64,000 bases of DNA from Methylorubrum aminovorans (GCF_022179725.1 NZ_BPRC01000016.1:53923-117922), one strand, 5' to 3'. Shown: positions 33,771 through 43,667, numbered from the stretch's first letter. The notes: generated by a model not told the origin, from the sequence alone. Numbers and translations: made by a program.

Positions 33771-35543
33771 TCAGGCCGCGAGCGGCATGTCGTCCTCGGC
33801 CTCGGCCGCCATGAACTGGGCCCGAGCGAGCGCCGCGAAGCGCTGGTTGAGAGCGACCAGCTCGTCGAAATTGCCGGCCTCGACGATCTTGCCGTTCTCG
33901 AACACGAGGATGCGGTCAGCGTTGCGGATCGTGGCGAGGCGGTGGGCGATCACGAAGGTGGTGCGCCCTTCCATCACCGTCTCCAGCGCCTGCTGCAGCT
34001 TGCGCTCGGTCGCGGCATCGAGCGCGCTCGTGGCCTCGTCGAGGATCAGCATCGGCGGGTTCTTCAGAAGCGCCCGCGCAATCGAGAGGCGCTGGCGCTC
34101 GCCGCCGGAGAGCGACCGGCCGCGCTCGCCGATGATCGTGTCGAGCCCGTCGGGCTGGCGGGCCATGAACTCGCTGGCCTGGGCACGCTCCAGCGCGTCG
34201 AGCATCTCGGCATCGGACGCATCGGGGCGGCCGACCTGGAGGTTTTCACGGATCGAGCGGTTGAACAGCATCGGCTCCTGGAACACGACGCCGATGTTGT
34301 GGCGCAGGCTGGAGAGGCCGATGTCGCGGATGTCGATGCCGTCGATGCGGATGGCGCCGGCGTCCGGATCGAAGGTCCGGTGCAGCAGGCCTAGTGTCGT
34401 GGACTTGCCCGAGCCCGTGGTGCCGACGAGCGCCACAGTCTCGCCGGGCTGAGCCGTAAAGGACACGCCGTCGAGCGCGTTGCGGCGGCCGTCGTAGGAG
34501 AAGGCGACCTCGTCGAAGGCCACTTCGCCCTCGAAGCGGGCGACCTGCTTGGCCTGCGGCCGGTCGCGGACGGTCGGGACGGTGTCGACCACCTCGAAGA
34601 ACTCGCGCATCTTCGGCGCCTGCATGAACACCCCGTTCACGAAAGTGACGACGTGGTCGAGCTTGGTCACCAGCATGGTGGCAAGGCTCATGAAGGCGAC
34701 GATCTCGCCGACGGTGGCCGCACCCTTCTGGTGCAGGGCGATGCCGGTGATGAAGATTGCGGTCATGGTCAGGGTGCCGGAGGCGCGGGTGGCAACGTTC
34801 GCCAGCGCCCACCACGACAGAACCGGGATCTGCACCCGGAGCAGGTCGTGGATGATGTTGCGCATCGCCTCCTTCTCGGCGCGGGCGCGGGTGAAGGACT
34901 GGATCACCGCGACGTTGCCGAGCGCGTCCGAGGCGTGGGCGGCCAGACCCGACTGGAACTGCTCGACCTCGCCCTGGAGCGTCTCGGTGCGGCGCATGAC
35001 GTAGCTCGCTAGCGCCGTGAAGACGAGTACCAGCACCACGAGAATCGCGCCGAGCCGCCAGTTCACGAACAGCGTCAGCGGCAGCAGCACGCCGACGGAG
35101 AGCAGGGCGGCGAAGTGCTCGCGGAAGAAATTCAGCCAGACCCAGGCCATGGCGTTCGTGCCTTCCAGCATCGCCTTCAGCACGCGGCCCGAATGGTTGG
35201 ACGAATGGAAGGCGATGGGCAGTTCGAGCACGTGCTCGAAGAAGTTCGCCATGGTGGAGAGTCGGTTGCGGTGGGCCAGACGGTCGGAATGCAGGGCGAT
35301 CGCCACCCCTGCACCGATGGTGAACAGGCCGAACACCACCCAGGCCACGATCCACGGCAACAGAGTCGTTGCGGGTGTGTCCTTGGAAAGATGGGTGAGG
35401 CCGTCGATGATACGGCCCATGATTAGCGGTTCGGCGAACGCTGCCACCGCGAGCGCGACATTGGCCACGATCAAACCGCCGGCCAGCCGCTTCTCCGCTC
35501 CGAGCAGGCCGAGCACTCGCGCATAGAGGCGAATCATCGACAT
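33771..35543 (-). CDS. ndvA: ABC transporter, fused permease/ATPase, cyclic beta-1,2-glucan exporter (NdvA) type
   Basis: The protein has 590 residues: six membrane helices in the first 320 residues followed by an ATPase with Walker A VGTTGSGKST, signature LSGGERQRLS and Walker B MLILDEATSALD. The N-terminal part (EPLIMGRIIDGLT, VWLNFFREHFAALLSV, SYVMRRTETLQGEVE) resembles NdvA/ChvA, which exports cyclic glucans to the periplasm. No glucan synthase is adjacent. The start at 35543 avoids 54 upstream codons that look non-coding. Other lipid/peptide exporters of the same architecture are possible. Confidence 0.85.
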   Translation of the reverse strand: MSMIRLYARVLGLLGAEKRLAGGLIVANVALAVAAFAEPLIMGRIIDGLTHLSKDTPATTLLPWIVAWVVFGLFTIGAGVAIALHSDRLAHRNRLSTMANFFEHVLELPIAFHSSNHSGRVLKAMLEGTNAMAWVWLNFFREHFAALLSVGVLLPLTLFVNWRLGAILVVLVLVFTALASYVMRRTETLQGEVEQFQSGLAAHASDALGNVAVIQSFTRARAEKEAMRNIIHDLLRVQIPVLSWWALANVATRASGTLTMTAIFITGIALHQKGAATVGEIVAFMSLATMLVTKLDHVVTFVNGVFMQAPKMREFFEVVDTVPTVRDRPQAKQVARFEGEVAFDEVAFSYDGRRNALDGVSFTAQPGETVALVGTTGSGKSTTLGLLHRTFDPDAGAIRIDGIDIRDIGLSSLRHNIGVVFQEPMLFNRSIRENLQVGRPDASDAEMLDALERAQASEFMARQPDGLDTIIGERGRSLSGGERQRLSIARALLKNPPMLILDEATSALDAATERKLQQALETVMEGRTTFVIAHRLATIRNADRILVFENGKIVEAGNFDELVALNQRFAALARAQFMAAEAEDDMPLAA

Positions 35544-35812
35544 CGTGCTTTCGCTCCCCGCCCCGTCCGGCTGCCGCCGTGGGGACCACGCCATTGGAAC
35601 CGGAACACTCCGGTGCCGGCCGACCGTTGGCTTGCGATTCTCTGCGCAGGCGCACTCGGTCAATCGGCACGGGAACTTATGCCGCTCCGCCCCTGAACGG
35701 CACATGACGGGGAAAGGCCGGTTCGTCCAATCCCCTTTACCGTTCCTTCAGCCTGTTTTTTTACATCTTGGGGACGGCTGGCAGGATCGGCCGGGCTTCG
35801 GGCGTCGGCGTC

Positions 35813-36586
35813 ATGGATCTCGCAACCGGTATCGGGCTGCTCGGCGGCGTCGGCGTGGTGTTCACGCTGATCATGATCGATGGCGGCAATTTCGCCGCCT
35901 ATTTCGACAAGCACGCCGTGATCGTGATCTTCGGCGGTGCCATCGCCGCGACGATGATTCGCTTCCCGTTCTCGACCATGCTGCACGGTCTGCCGATGGG
36001 CCTGCGCTACGCCTTCACCATGCGCTCGGTGAAACCGCACGATCTGATCGAGGAGATTACCAAGATCGCCGACGTCGTGCGCAAGTCGGGCCCGATCGCG
36101 CTCGAAAGCATGGAGATCTCCGATCCGTTCCTGGCTCAGGGCGCGCGCTACATCGCCGACGGCTACGATCGCGACTTCATCCGCGACACGATGGAGCGCG
36201 ACCGCGACAACTTCCTGATGCATCTGGATGAGGGCTCGAAGATCTACCGCGCCTTCGGTGACTGCGCCCCGGCCTGGGGCATGATCGGCACCATCCTCGG
36301 CATGGTGACGATGTTCGCCAACATGTCCGACCCCTCGAAGCTCGGGCCTGCTATGGCGACCGCGCTGCTCGCGACGCTCTACGGCGCACTGATCGCCAAC
36401 ATGGTCGCCCTGCCGATCGCCGACAAGCTGCACGTGAAGCTCGAGGAGGAGGACGTGTCGCGGTCTCTCATCATCGACGGCATCCTGCTGATCCGCGACC
36501 AGAAGAGCCCCTCGCTGGTGCGCGAGATGCTGATCGCCTACCTGCCCGCCAACCACCGCGAAGAACTCGCCGCGGAAGCGGCGTAA
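35813..36586 (+). CDS. MotA/PomA-like proton or sodium channel stator protein
   Basis: The protein has 257 residues and four predicted helices, with MotA landmarks IVIFGGAIAATMIRFP, the cytoplasmic loop containing DEGSKIYRAFGDCAPAWGMIGTILGMV (read in parts) and LLATLYGALIANM. It forms an ion channel with the MotB-like protein encoded 14 bp downstream. No flagellar genes are near. The length and lack of long MotA cytoplasmic loops fit the PomA/LafT branch. Confidence 0.82.
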   Translation: MDLATGIGLLGGVGVVFTLIMIDGGNFAAYFDKHAVIVIFGGAIAATMIRFPFSTMLHGLPMGLRYAFTMRSVKPHDLIEEITKIADVVRKSGPIALESMEISDPFLAQGARYIADGYDRDFIRDTMERDRDNFLMHLDEGSKIYRAFGDCAPAWGMIGTILGMVTMFANMSDPSKLGPAMATALLATLYGALIANMVALPIADKLHVKLEEEDVSRSLIIDGILLIRDQKSPSLVREMLIAYLPANHREELAAEAA

Positions 36587-36600
36587 CGGGGGCTTGAGCG

Positions 36601-37434
36601 GTGGCCAAGAAGAAGCGCGGCGGCGCCCATGGCGGTCACGGCTGGTTCGTGACCTTCGCCGACTTGATGGCGCTCCTGATGAGCTTCTTCGTCATGATCG
36701 CTGCCTACTCGACCCAGGACCAGAAGAAACTCCAGGTCGTCGCCGGCTCGATGCGCGACGCCTTCGGCGTGAACAAGGAATCGAAATTCGCCGGCATCCT
36801 GGAAAGCGAAGGGATCCCGACGGCGGACAAGTTCAAGCACCTGCGCGATGTGCCGCCTGAGCGCGCCACCGATCGCACGACGCCGCCGCAGATCGATAGC
36901 GGCCTCGACGACGGCATTCCCGACCGCGGCTATCCCGATGCATTCGGGCAGGCCGCCGCCTCCCTGCGGCAGGCGATGCAGGACATGCCGGAAGTGGCAG
37001 AGCTGTCGAAGAACGTGATCATCGCGCCGAACCGCAAGGGGCTCGACGTGTCGATCGTCGATCAAGACGGCCGCTCCATGTTCCCGGAAGGATCGAGCCG
37101 CCCCAACGATCGCACCCGCCGTCTGCTGGAGCGCTTGGCGCCAACGCTGATGAAGCTGCCGAACCGTATTGCGATCACCGGCTTCACCGCGACCGCCCGC
37201 CCCGGCACCCGCGACACCGCACCGCCCTGGGAGCTGTCGGCCAATCGCGCGCTGAGCGTGCGCGACGTTCTGGCCAATGCGGGTCTGCCCGACGACCGCT
37301 TCGCCTCGGTGACGGGCAAGGCGGATACGGAGCCGATGTTTCCCGACAATCCCTATCTCGCGGCCAACCGCCGGGTAACGGTGACGCTCCTCTCCGAGCC
37401 GCCGCCGACGCCGAACGGCAAGACGCTACCCTGA
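36601..37434 (+). CDS. MotB-like protein with OmpA peptidoglycan-binding domain
   Basis: The protein has 277 residues and a GTG start. It has a short basic N terminus, one helix with the channel Asp in FVTFADLMALLMSFFVMI, a linker, and a C-terminal OmpA-like domain ending with FPDNPYLAANRRVTVTLL that binds peptidoglycan. It pairs with the upstream MotA-like protein. It may drive flagella encoded elsewhere or power another envelope machine. Confidence 0.82.
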   Translation: MAKKKRGGAHGGHGWFVTFADLMALLMSFFVMIAAYSTQDQKKLQVVAGSMRDAFGVNKESKFAGILESEGIPTADKFKHLRDVPPERATDRTTPPQIDSGLDDGIPDRGYPDAFGQAAASLRQAMQDMPEVAELSKNVIIAPNRKGLDVSIVDQDGRSMFPEGSSRPNDRTRRLLERLAPTLMKLPNRIAITGFTATARPGTRDTAPPWELSANRALSVRDVLANAGLPDDRFASVTGKADTEPMFPDNPYLAANRRVTVTLLSEPPPTPNGKTLP

Positions 37435-37452
37435 TTGCCGCTGCCCTGACGG

Positions 37453-37959
37453 CTATTTGGCGACCAACAGCGCCCAGTAGACCTTGTACTTGGAGCCCGG
37501 CGCGTAGGCTGTGGCGATGCCCATGCGCTTGGCTTCCGGCGCGAGCATGACCGCCCGGTGCGGAGGGCTGTCGCGCCACCCTGAAAAGGCTTCCGCGAGG
37601 GTGTGGTAGCCCGCCGAGAGGTTGGCATCGGCGCCGTCGTAGCCGAGCCGCGTTACCGCTGCGCGCACGGTCTGGCTCTTGCTCGGCCGATCAGAGGCCG
37701 CCATGGCGGCGGCCTCGGTCTCGGCCAGCCGCTGCAGTTCGGGATCGACGACGAGCGGCGCGATCCCGTTGTTGCGGCGATAGGCGGAGATCATGTCCCG
37801 CGCCGCCACCGTGTCGACGGCGGTACTGCCGGTGGTGAGCGGCAGATACATGGTCGGCACGCCGCTCGCCTCGGGCGTCATCCGTCCCGCGCAACCCTGG
37901 AGCAGGGTCACGAGGGCGAGCACCGCCGGCGCGGCGAGAAAGGTTTGGCGTCCGAGCAC
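37453..37959 (-). CDS. CAP/SCP-domain lipoprotein
   Basis: The protein has about 168 residues with a lipoprotein-type signal (LALVTLLQGCAG) and a CAP domain: SAYRRNNGIAPL, a helix with ETEAAAMA, AGYHTLAEAFSGWRDSPPHRAVML and YWALLVAK. Bacterial CAP proteins of the YkwD type are secreted and of unknown activity. The start is uncertain: GTG at 37959 places the signal at the N terminus; a TTG 19 codons upstream extends the frame. It converges on motB with an 18-bp gap. Confidence 0.75.
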   Translation of the reverse strand: MLGRQTFLAAPAVLALVTLLQGCAGRMTPEASGVPTMYLPLTTGSTAVDTVAARDMISAYRRNNGIAPLVVDPELQRLAETEAAAMAASDRPSKSQTVRAAVTRLGYDGADANLSAGYHTLAEAFSGWRDSPPHRAVMLAPEAKRMGIATAYAPGSKYKVYWALLVAK

Positions 37960-38072
37960 GAAAGCAGTTTTCCCGTGAGCAGACGTTGAGGTGGGCCCTG
38001 CTCGCGGGAAACTCAAGTGTATCGCTGCCGCCGGCCCCGATTTCCCCAGGGGTCGGTTCGGCTTGCGCCGTT

Positions 38073-40814
38073 CTACCCGTGGCGCCGCAGGTTTCCGTCC
38101 GGCGACGCGCTTCCTGACCGTCGGGCCGGTTCGCGCGGGTCGGTCGACGACGCTTCGTCGGCTCCGGCCGAGACCTTCTCCTCGCTCTCCGATCGGGCGG
38201 CCGCCGGGGGAGCGATGACGTGCGCCGCCGGGCTGCCGACCGCGTGCGCGATCTGACCGAGCGCGTCGCGCACCGGTTCCAGGCCCTGCACGGTGATGAA
38301 GCTGGAAGCCGGGCCCATCGGCGGGATGAATTCGGCGTCGGCGAGCGCCTTGAACACCGAGAAATTCAGGTCGCTCTGCACCTTCTGGCTCAGATTGACG
38401 TCGACCACCATGGCGATCAGCTCGAACTCCAGGAAGGGATCGCCGATCTTCTTGAACACCACCCGCGGCGCCGGCTCCTTGAGTACGTCCGGATGCGCCT
38501 TGGCGCAGGCGACCATCATCTCGGCCGCCTCGACCGGATCCTTGCTGCGCAGCACGCTGACCGAGATGATGACCCGACCGGTCCGGTCGCCGCGCACGCG
38601 GTTCTTGACGATGCCGGAGATCAGGTTCGAGTTGGGCACGATCACCGCCGAGCGGTCGAAGGTCTGGATCTCAGTGGAGCGCACCGAGATCCGCTTCACG
38701 ATGCCCTCGCTGTCGCCGATCAGCACCTGATCGCCGACGCGGATCGGGCGCTCCCAGAGCAGCAGCAGGCCCGAGACGAAGTTGTTGACGATTGATTGGA
38801 GGCCGAAACCGATACCGACGGAGAGGGCACCGGCAACGATGGTCAGCTTCTCGAGACTGAGTCCCAGATAGGAGAAGGCCAACGCCAGAGCGAGGAGGAA
38901 GCCGACATAGCCGGCGACCGTCGAGATCGAGTTGCGCAGGCCCGCATCGAGGTCGGTCGCCGGCAGGTAGGTGTTCTCGAGCCAGCGCTGGATACCACGG
39001 GTGATGAACACCCCGACCACCAAGATGCTGACGCCGAAGGCGATCGCCGAGAGCGAGATCGTGACATCGCCGACCTTGAAGCCGAAGAACGCCGTGCGGA
39101 CCGACGAGAAGATGTCGGTTGAGTCGAGCCCCCAAGGGGCCAACGCCAGGAGCGCGGCGACCGCGATCAGCAGGACGCGGGCGAAGCCCGTCGTCAGCAC
39201 CGCGATCTGGTTGAGCGAGCGCTTGCGCAGGCCGGTATTCGCCTGGAGCGTCGTGGCGATGCGGGTGTCCTCGCACAGAGAGCCGCCGATCAGGACGTCG
39301 GCGCTGACGACCAGCAGCCAGAGCAGCACGAGGATGCTGGCGGTCCAGATCAGCTGATCGACGAGGAAGGCCGAGAAGGCGACGTAGCCGACCAGCGGCG
39401 CGACCGCGATCACGGCGACCGCGACCCAGCCGAGCAGCCGCAGCGGCCCACCGATGTTGGAGGAGGTCTCGGTCCCGACATAGGGGCCGAAGCACTCCTC
39501 CTCCTTCTCCGCCGTATCGGCGAAACGGTGGAGGCCGATGGCGAGCAGCAACGCCGCCGTTATCGCGCCGATGCCGCGGGTGGCAATCGAGATCGGCAGT
39601 GCTGCGTAGATCGCCGAATTGAGGGCCTCGGTCGATTTCGAGACCGTGATGACGACGGCGATGCTGACGGCGAGTGCGGTGATGCGCCACGCGGCGGCAT
39701 CCGAGACCGGTGCCGGACGCCAGGCCGGCTTGTTGACCGCGAGCAGGGCGTCGGCCATCGCCTCGACGAAGGCGATGAAGGCGATGCCACCCAGAATGGT
39801 ACTGGCGACCGGCAGGAAGCGGGCCGGCAGCAGCTCGGTTACGTCGAGGGCGTAGTAGACCGCATAGCTTCCCGCCAGGGCCGGCAAGGTCCCGAGCAGG
39901 AGCACGCGCCATGCGCCGAGAAGCTTGGCGCGCCTGGAGGGCGCGGTGACGTTGATGTCCCGGCGTCCCAGGGCCGGCGCGATGTTGCGGCGCCCGAAAT
40001 ACAGGGCAACAGACAGGCCGAGGGCGAGCCCGAGAATCAGCAGGTTCCAAAGGCTGCCGTTTCGGCGGAACAGGGAGACGGTGTCATCGAAGCCGCTTTT
40101 CAGCGAGCTGATGTCCCGCGGAATGTCCGCACCGACCCGCATCCAGAGATCGGGGGTCAGCAGCGACGAGCTGCGCTCGAACAGGCCGCGGGTGAAGGCC
40201 GCGCGGCGGCGGTTCGAAATCTGATCGACGATCTGGTCGCTCTGCACCAGCAGCGATTTGGCCAGACGCTGCGTGCCGTCGATGTCATTGACCGCTTGCT
40301 CGCGCTCTGCGCGCTCGCGGGCGACCTCTTCGCTCTCCTCGCCCTCCTTTGGCTTCGGCCCGATCTGCGTGAGACGCTCGCGGGCGGCGTCCAAGCGGGG
40401 GCCCAGCAGATCGATCACGGATCGCAGCCGGTCGGCGAGCGGGTCGAGCCCGTCGCGCGCGCGGATCAGGTCGCCCGCGCCGACATTCGGACCGGTGATC
40501 GCCTTCTCTCGCGCTTCGAGATCGTCCTTGATGGTATCGAGCCGGTCCCGCAGGGTTTGTAGCGCCTCCGACACCGGGGCCTTGGGCGCTGCCGGCTTGG
40601 TAGCCGGCGCGGCCTGTTCGTTGGCCGGAGCCGGCTGCCCGTTCGCCGGTGGCGGTGCGGCGTTCTGCTGTTTCGCAGCCGGTGCCTGAGCGGCCGGCGG
40701 ACTCCCCTGCCCCGACGCCGCGTTCGGCAGGACGGCAGTCGCGGCCAGGGTCGCGATCAGGGCCGTGCCGAGAATCCTGTGGCGGAAACGGCTGAGAAGG
40801 GAGCGTCGTAGCAT
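38073..40814 (-). CDS. Large mechanosensitive ion channel of the MscS family (DUF3772/MscK-like)
   Basis: The protein has 913 residues, with a signal peptide, an Ala/Pro/Gln-rich stretch, a periplasmic coiled-coil domain (about residues 75-230), then 11 or so membrane helices and the MscS pore/beta domain (LSVGIGFGLQSIVNNFVSGLLLLWERPIRVGDQV, quoted to show the pore helix and beta start in parts). It releases solutes at hypo-osmotic shock. The start ATG at 40814 is preceded by AAGGAT at 5-bp spacing; the ATG two codons earlier is too close to that site. Confidence 0.88.
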   Translation of the reverse strand: MLRRSLLSRFRHRILGTALIATLAATAVLPNAASGQGSPPAAQAPAAKQQNAAPPPANGQPAPANEQAAPATKPAAPKAPVSEALQTLRDRLDTIKDDLEAREKAITGPNVGAGDLIRARDGLDPLADRLRSVIDLLGPRLDAARERLTQIGPKPKEGEESEEVARERAEREQAVNDIDGTQRLAKSLLVQSDQIVDQISNRRRAAFTRGLFERSSSLLTPDLWMRVGADIPRDISSLKSGFDDTVSLFRRNGSLWNLLILGLALGLSVALYFGRRNIAPALGRRDINVTAPSRRAKLLGAWRVLLLGTLPALAGSYAVYYALDVTELLPARFLPVASTILGGIAFIAFVEAMADALLAVNKPAWRPAPVSDAAAWRITALAVSIAVVITVSKSTEALNSAIYAALPISIATRGIGAITAALLLAIGLHRFADTAEKEEECFGPYVGTETSSNIGGPLRLLGWVAVAVIAVAPLVGYVAFSAFLVDQLIWTASILVLLWLLVVSADVLIGGSLCEDTRIATTLQANTGLRKRSLNQIAVLTTGFARVLLIAVAALLALAPWGLDSTDIFSSVRTAFFGFKVGDVTISLSAIAFGVSILVVGVFITRGIQRWLENTYLPATDLDAGLRNSISTVAGYVGFLLALALAFSYLGLSLEKLTIVAGALSVGIGFGLQSIVNNFVSGLLLLWERPIRVGDQVLIGDSEGIVKRISVRSTEIQTFDRSAVIVPNSNLISGIVKNRVRGDRTGRVIISVSVLRSKDPVEAAEMMVACAKAHPDVLKEPAPRVVFKKIGDPFLEFELIAMVVDVNLSQKVQSDLNFSVFKALADAEFIPPMGPASSFITVQGLEPVRDALGQIAHAVGSPAAHVIAPPAAARSESEEKVSAGADEASSTDPREPARRSGSASPDGNLRRHG

Positions 40815-41556
40815 CGTCATCCTTCGCGGGAGGAGCGGGTCGCGTCGGGTCCACGGGGCCTGAGCAGCCGGGCCGCCAGGGGTGCGAATGCCCATGCAAC
40901 GACCGCCCGAGGCGAACCGGATCGAGAGTTTCTGTCTTGTTGCCCCTGAGCTAGGGCCTCAGCCCGGCTTGCCGAGGGGATGCGCAGCGAAACTTTTTGC
41001 AACGCACAATAGTCGGCCGCGCGGTTTCTTCCGGCGGTGTCTGCCCGCGCAATGGGGCAAAAGCGTGCGGCCAAGGAAGGCGAAAGCCGATTTGCAAGGA
41101 AAATTGGCGGCCGCGACGCCAGGGACCGCTCGCTCGCCTTCACAAGCTTGTCACGCTGATATTACACTAAGCCGCGATGGACTTGGCCATATCCTCACGC
41201 AGCGAGGAGGCGGCGCTGATCGTCCGCCCTGCCACGCTTCGGTTCGAACCGGCAAGACTCGCCGGTCGGGGGAGCTGTCGGCGTCGAGGTCCAACCAGCT
41301 TCCTTTATTTCGGCCGACCGGTCGGAGCGCGTCGCGCTCCGGCTGCGGCTTTGGTGCGAGAGAGCGCGACGGATCGGAGACCCGTGGCCGTGCCTGGGCG
41401 CCATGCTCTTCGGCACGGTTCCGCGGTGTCTCAGAGGGTGCCCCTCGGGGTGCCTCTTGGGCTCCGGCTGTTGCGGGTGCGGCATGGCCCTTCGGACCTC
41501 CAGCGTCCAAGGCCGAGGCGCCCGTGGGGCGCCGTCACGAGCAGTGAGTGGCGTCG
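40815..41556. other. 740-bp region without a recognised gene, upstream of the HNH gene
   Basis: Several frames are open on both strands but none shows protein-like composition. The stretch 41200-41540 is GC-rich and contains many short inverted repeats, including GGAGCGCG/CGCGCTCC around 41324-41340. A GGTTCGAACC at about 41240 resembles a tRNA T-loop, but flanking bases do not pair as a T-arm on either strand. A structured RNA is conceivable; I cannot assign one. Confidence 0.4.
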
Positions 41557-42105
41557 ATGATCGATCTGCAAACCCTGGTGCTCAACGCGGATTACCGGCC
41601 GCTCTCCTACAATCCGCTCTCGTTGTGGTCGTGGAAGGACGCCTTCACGGCCTTGTTTCTCGACCGTGTCACCCTGGTCGCGAACTACGACATCGAGGCC
41701 CATAGCCCGAGCCGGTCGCTCAAGGTGCCGAGCGTGGTCGCCCTCAAGAGCTATGTGGCGCTGGCCCGCAGCCCGGCCTTCACGCGCTACAACATCTATC
41801 TGCGCGACACCTTCACCTGCCAATATTGCGGCCTGCGTCTGCCTTCCGGCGGTCTGACCTTCGACCACGTCGTGCCCCGCTCCCGCGGCGGCCTCTCCAC
41901 CTGGGAAAACGTCGTGGCAGCCTGTTCGCCGTGCAATCTGCGCAAGGCCAACCGCACGCCGGACGAGGCGGAGATGCCGCTTCTCAACGAACCGCACCGG
42001 CCGACGCGCCACGAGCTGCATCGCCGCCAGCCGGAATTCGACCACCGCCAGTACCATCACACCTGGCTCGACTATCTCTATTGGGACAGCGAACTCGACA
42101 GCTAA
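41557..42105 (+). CDS. HNH endonuclease family protein
   Basis: The protein has 182 residues. It has the N-terminal LVLNADYRPLSYNPLS segment typical of a widespread chromosomal HNH family, a zinc finger pair CQYCG and CSPCN, and the HNH core TFDHVVPRSRGGLSTWENVVAAC. The role of these stand-alone proteins is not established. The ATG at 41557 fits the family start better than the GTG three codons upstream. Confidence 0.88.
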   Translation: MIDLQTLVLNADYRPLSYNPLSLWSWKDAFTALFLDRVTLVANYDIEAHSPSRSLKVPSVVALKSYVALARSPAFTRYNIYLRDTFTCQYCGLRLPSGGLTFDHVVPRSRGGLSTWENVVAACSPCNLRKANRTPDEAEMPLLNEPHRPTRHELHRRQPEFDHRQYHHTWLDYLYWDSELDS

Positions 42106-42163
42106 ACCATCGTCCCGAACGGTGATCGACAGCTTGCGGAATCTGGCGATGCTCCGTCCGGTC

Positions 42164-42421
42164 TCAGCGGAGCGGCTGCGGCGGCTCGTTGAACATCGGC
42201 TGGTTGGTCGGCCGCGGCAGGTAGGCCCGGACCACAAATCGTTCGACTGGCGGTGGCGCACGGAAGCGCGGGCGCGGATCGCGGTAGGGGATCTCGGGCG
42301 GGAGGGCCGTCACTGCCGGGCCGGGTGGTCGCGCGCGCCTGTCGACTTCGCCGGCCTCTGCCTGCGGAAGCGTCGCGAAACCAGCCAGGGTCGCGGCTGC
42401 GAGCGGAAGCAGGTGACGCAT
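42164..42421 (-). CDS. Small secreted Pro/Arg-rich protein
   Basis: The predicted protein has 85 residues with a clear signal peptide (MRHLLPLAAATLAGFATLPQAEA) and a mature Pro/Arg-rich peptide of about 60 residues without Cys. It lies 25 bp downstream of the beta-barrel gene on the same strand and may be co-transcribed. The family is unknown. The signal peptide is the main support for coding. Confidence 0.5.
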   Translation of the reverse strand: MRHLLPLAAATLAGFATLPQAEAGEVDRRARPPGPAVTALPPEIPYRDPRPRFRAPPPVERFVVRAYLPRPTNQPMFNEPPQPLR

Positions 42422-42446
42422 GGACAGGCCCCCGTGTTCGATCGCC

Positions 42447-43373
42447 TCAGAACTTGATGGCGGCACCACCGCGAACGGTATTGATGTTCACCTTGTGCCC
42501 ATCGAAATCGTCAAAGAGCACGTATTGATACTCGCCGCGCAGGAGAAAATTCGACGTAATCGCGTACTCGATACCGCCACCCAGCGCGACGCCAGCGACC
42601 GCTTTGCTTTTGGGCTTCGCAGGGAGTTGATAGAAGCCATCGGGGACTGACTTGTTCGGATCTTGAGGCGCGCCTGGATCGAAGGCAGTGTTTCCGTTCG
42701 CGTATCCGTGGTGGGTGACCGGAGTACCGGACCTCGGATTGGCCTGATAGGCTGCAGCCGCGGTCGCGTCGTAGCCGTAATTTTGAACTTCCGGTTGGTC
42801 CAGAATGGTGGCGCGGCCGATCGCCAGACCTGCCGTGACGAATGGCAGGAAGCTCCCAAAGGCGTAGCCAGCTCGGCCGCGGATGGTGCCGTAATCCTCA
42901 AGTTCGGTCTTCGAGAATCCGCGCAGATTCACGATCTCGAACATGTTGGCTTTTGTCGTGTAAAAGCGACTGATTTCGTTATAAGAAATCCCGGACTTAT
43001 TGAAGCTTGTATAATCCACCTCGAGGCCGAATACGGCGTCATCAAATTGGACGTTGTAGCCGGCATAGGCGCCATAGGTTGTGCTATGGACCCGCCGGGA
43101 TGAAAAAGTCAGCAGGGAAGAAACGCCAAATTCGGCTTCGATGTCGCGAGCACGAAAGTATTCGCGATATGGATTGCCGAAAACGTTCGTGAACCCCATA
43201 GACGCAGTCGAATAGCCTCCATGTCCGCCGACATAGAAGCCGCTCCAGTCGATCAGCGGAGCCGGCGCGAGGTAGTCATCGTCGGCGCCGCGCAGCACGC
43301 CGTAGTCGAGATCGGCAGCGAGAGCGGGCGAAATCAGAACGGAAGCCAGAACAGCCAGGGTCGCGATGCGCAT
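42447..43373 (-). CDS. Outer-membrane beta-barrel protein (Omp25/porin-like)
   Basis: The protein has 308 residues, with a signal peptide ending SPALA, then WSGFYVGGHGGYS, amphipathic strands ending with aromatic residues and a C-terminal terminal strand GGAAIKF with final Phe, as needed for outer-membrane insertion. It resembles the Omp25/RopB-type surface antigens of alphaproteobacteria. GAGGA precedes the ATG. Compared with its neighbours it has a long loop (about residues 195-260) rich in Asn, Pro and Gly. Confidence 0.82.
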   Translation of the reverse strand: MRIATLAVLASVLISPALAADLDYGVLRGADDDYLAPAPLIDWSGFYVGGHGGYSTASMGFTNVFGNPYREYFRARDIEAEFGVSSLLTFSSRRVHSTTYGAYAGYNVQFDDAVFGLEVDYTSFNKSGISYNEISRFYTTKANMFEIVNLRGFSKTELEDYGTIRGRAGYAFGSFLPFVTAGLAIGRATILDQPEVQNYGYDATAAAAYQANPRSGTPVTHHGYANGNTAFDPGAPQDPNKSVPDGFYQLPAKPKSKAVAGVALGGGIEYAITSNFLLRGEYQYVLFDDFDGHKVNINTVRGGAAIKF

Positions 43374-43609
43374 CGTCGTCGTCCTCACGCACCGGGCCGT
43401 CGCGGCTCCGGGCTGACCCTTTCGTACTAACTCGGTAACCTTAATATTTTGTACCAAACCAACATTGGATGACGTCCCGAGATGACGGGTGTGCCGGTCC
43501 GGTCCACGGAACGCCTATGATCGGTTCCTACGGGATCGTGCAGGGGGACATCCCGAAGGCCCGCCGGCGCCGTGTGGCCCGCGGTTTCCCGCGAGGGCTC
43601 GAAACGGCA

Positions 43610-43639
43610 GCGGCGCCCGGATCTGACCCCGGACGCCGC
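43610..43639 (-). terminator. Stem-loop after the second beta-barrel gene
   Basis: GCGGCGCCCGG (43610-43620) pairs with CCGGACGCCGC (43629-43639) with one mismatch and an 8-nt loop, about 30 bp beyond the stop at 43668 on the minus strand. No T-run follows. Confidence 0.5.
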
Positions 43640-43667
43640 CTGTCGATGAGAAGCAGGATTGGTCGGC

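Noticed and set aside
41195..41260. Minus-strand frame ending ADDQRRLLAA, similar in style to a tmRNA tag
   Set aside because: The two-piece tmRNA layout of alphaproteobacteria (T arm, CCA, intervening loop, 5' acceptor half, then tag) does not fit the short distance and no tRNA-like domain is found.
41235..41262. tRNA T-loop-like GGTTCGAACC upstream of the HNH gene
   Set aside because: The flanking bases do not form a 5-bp T stem on either strand and no acceptor or anticodon arm can be placed.
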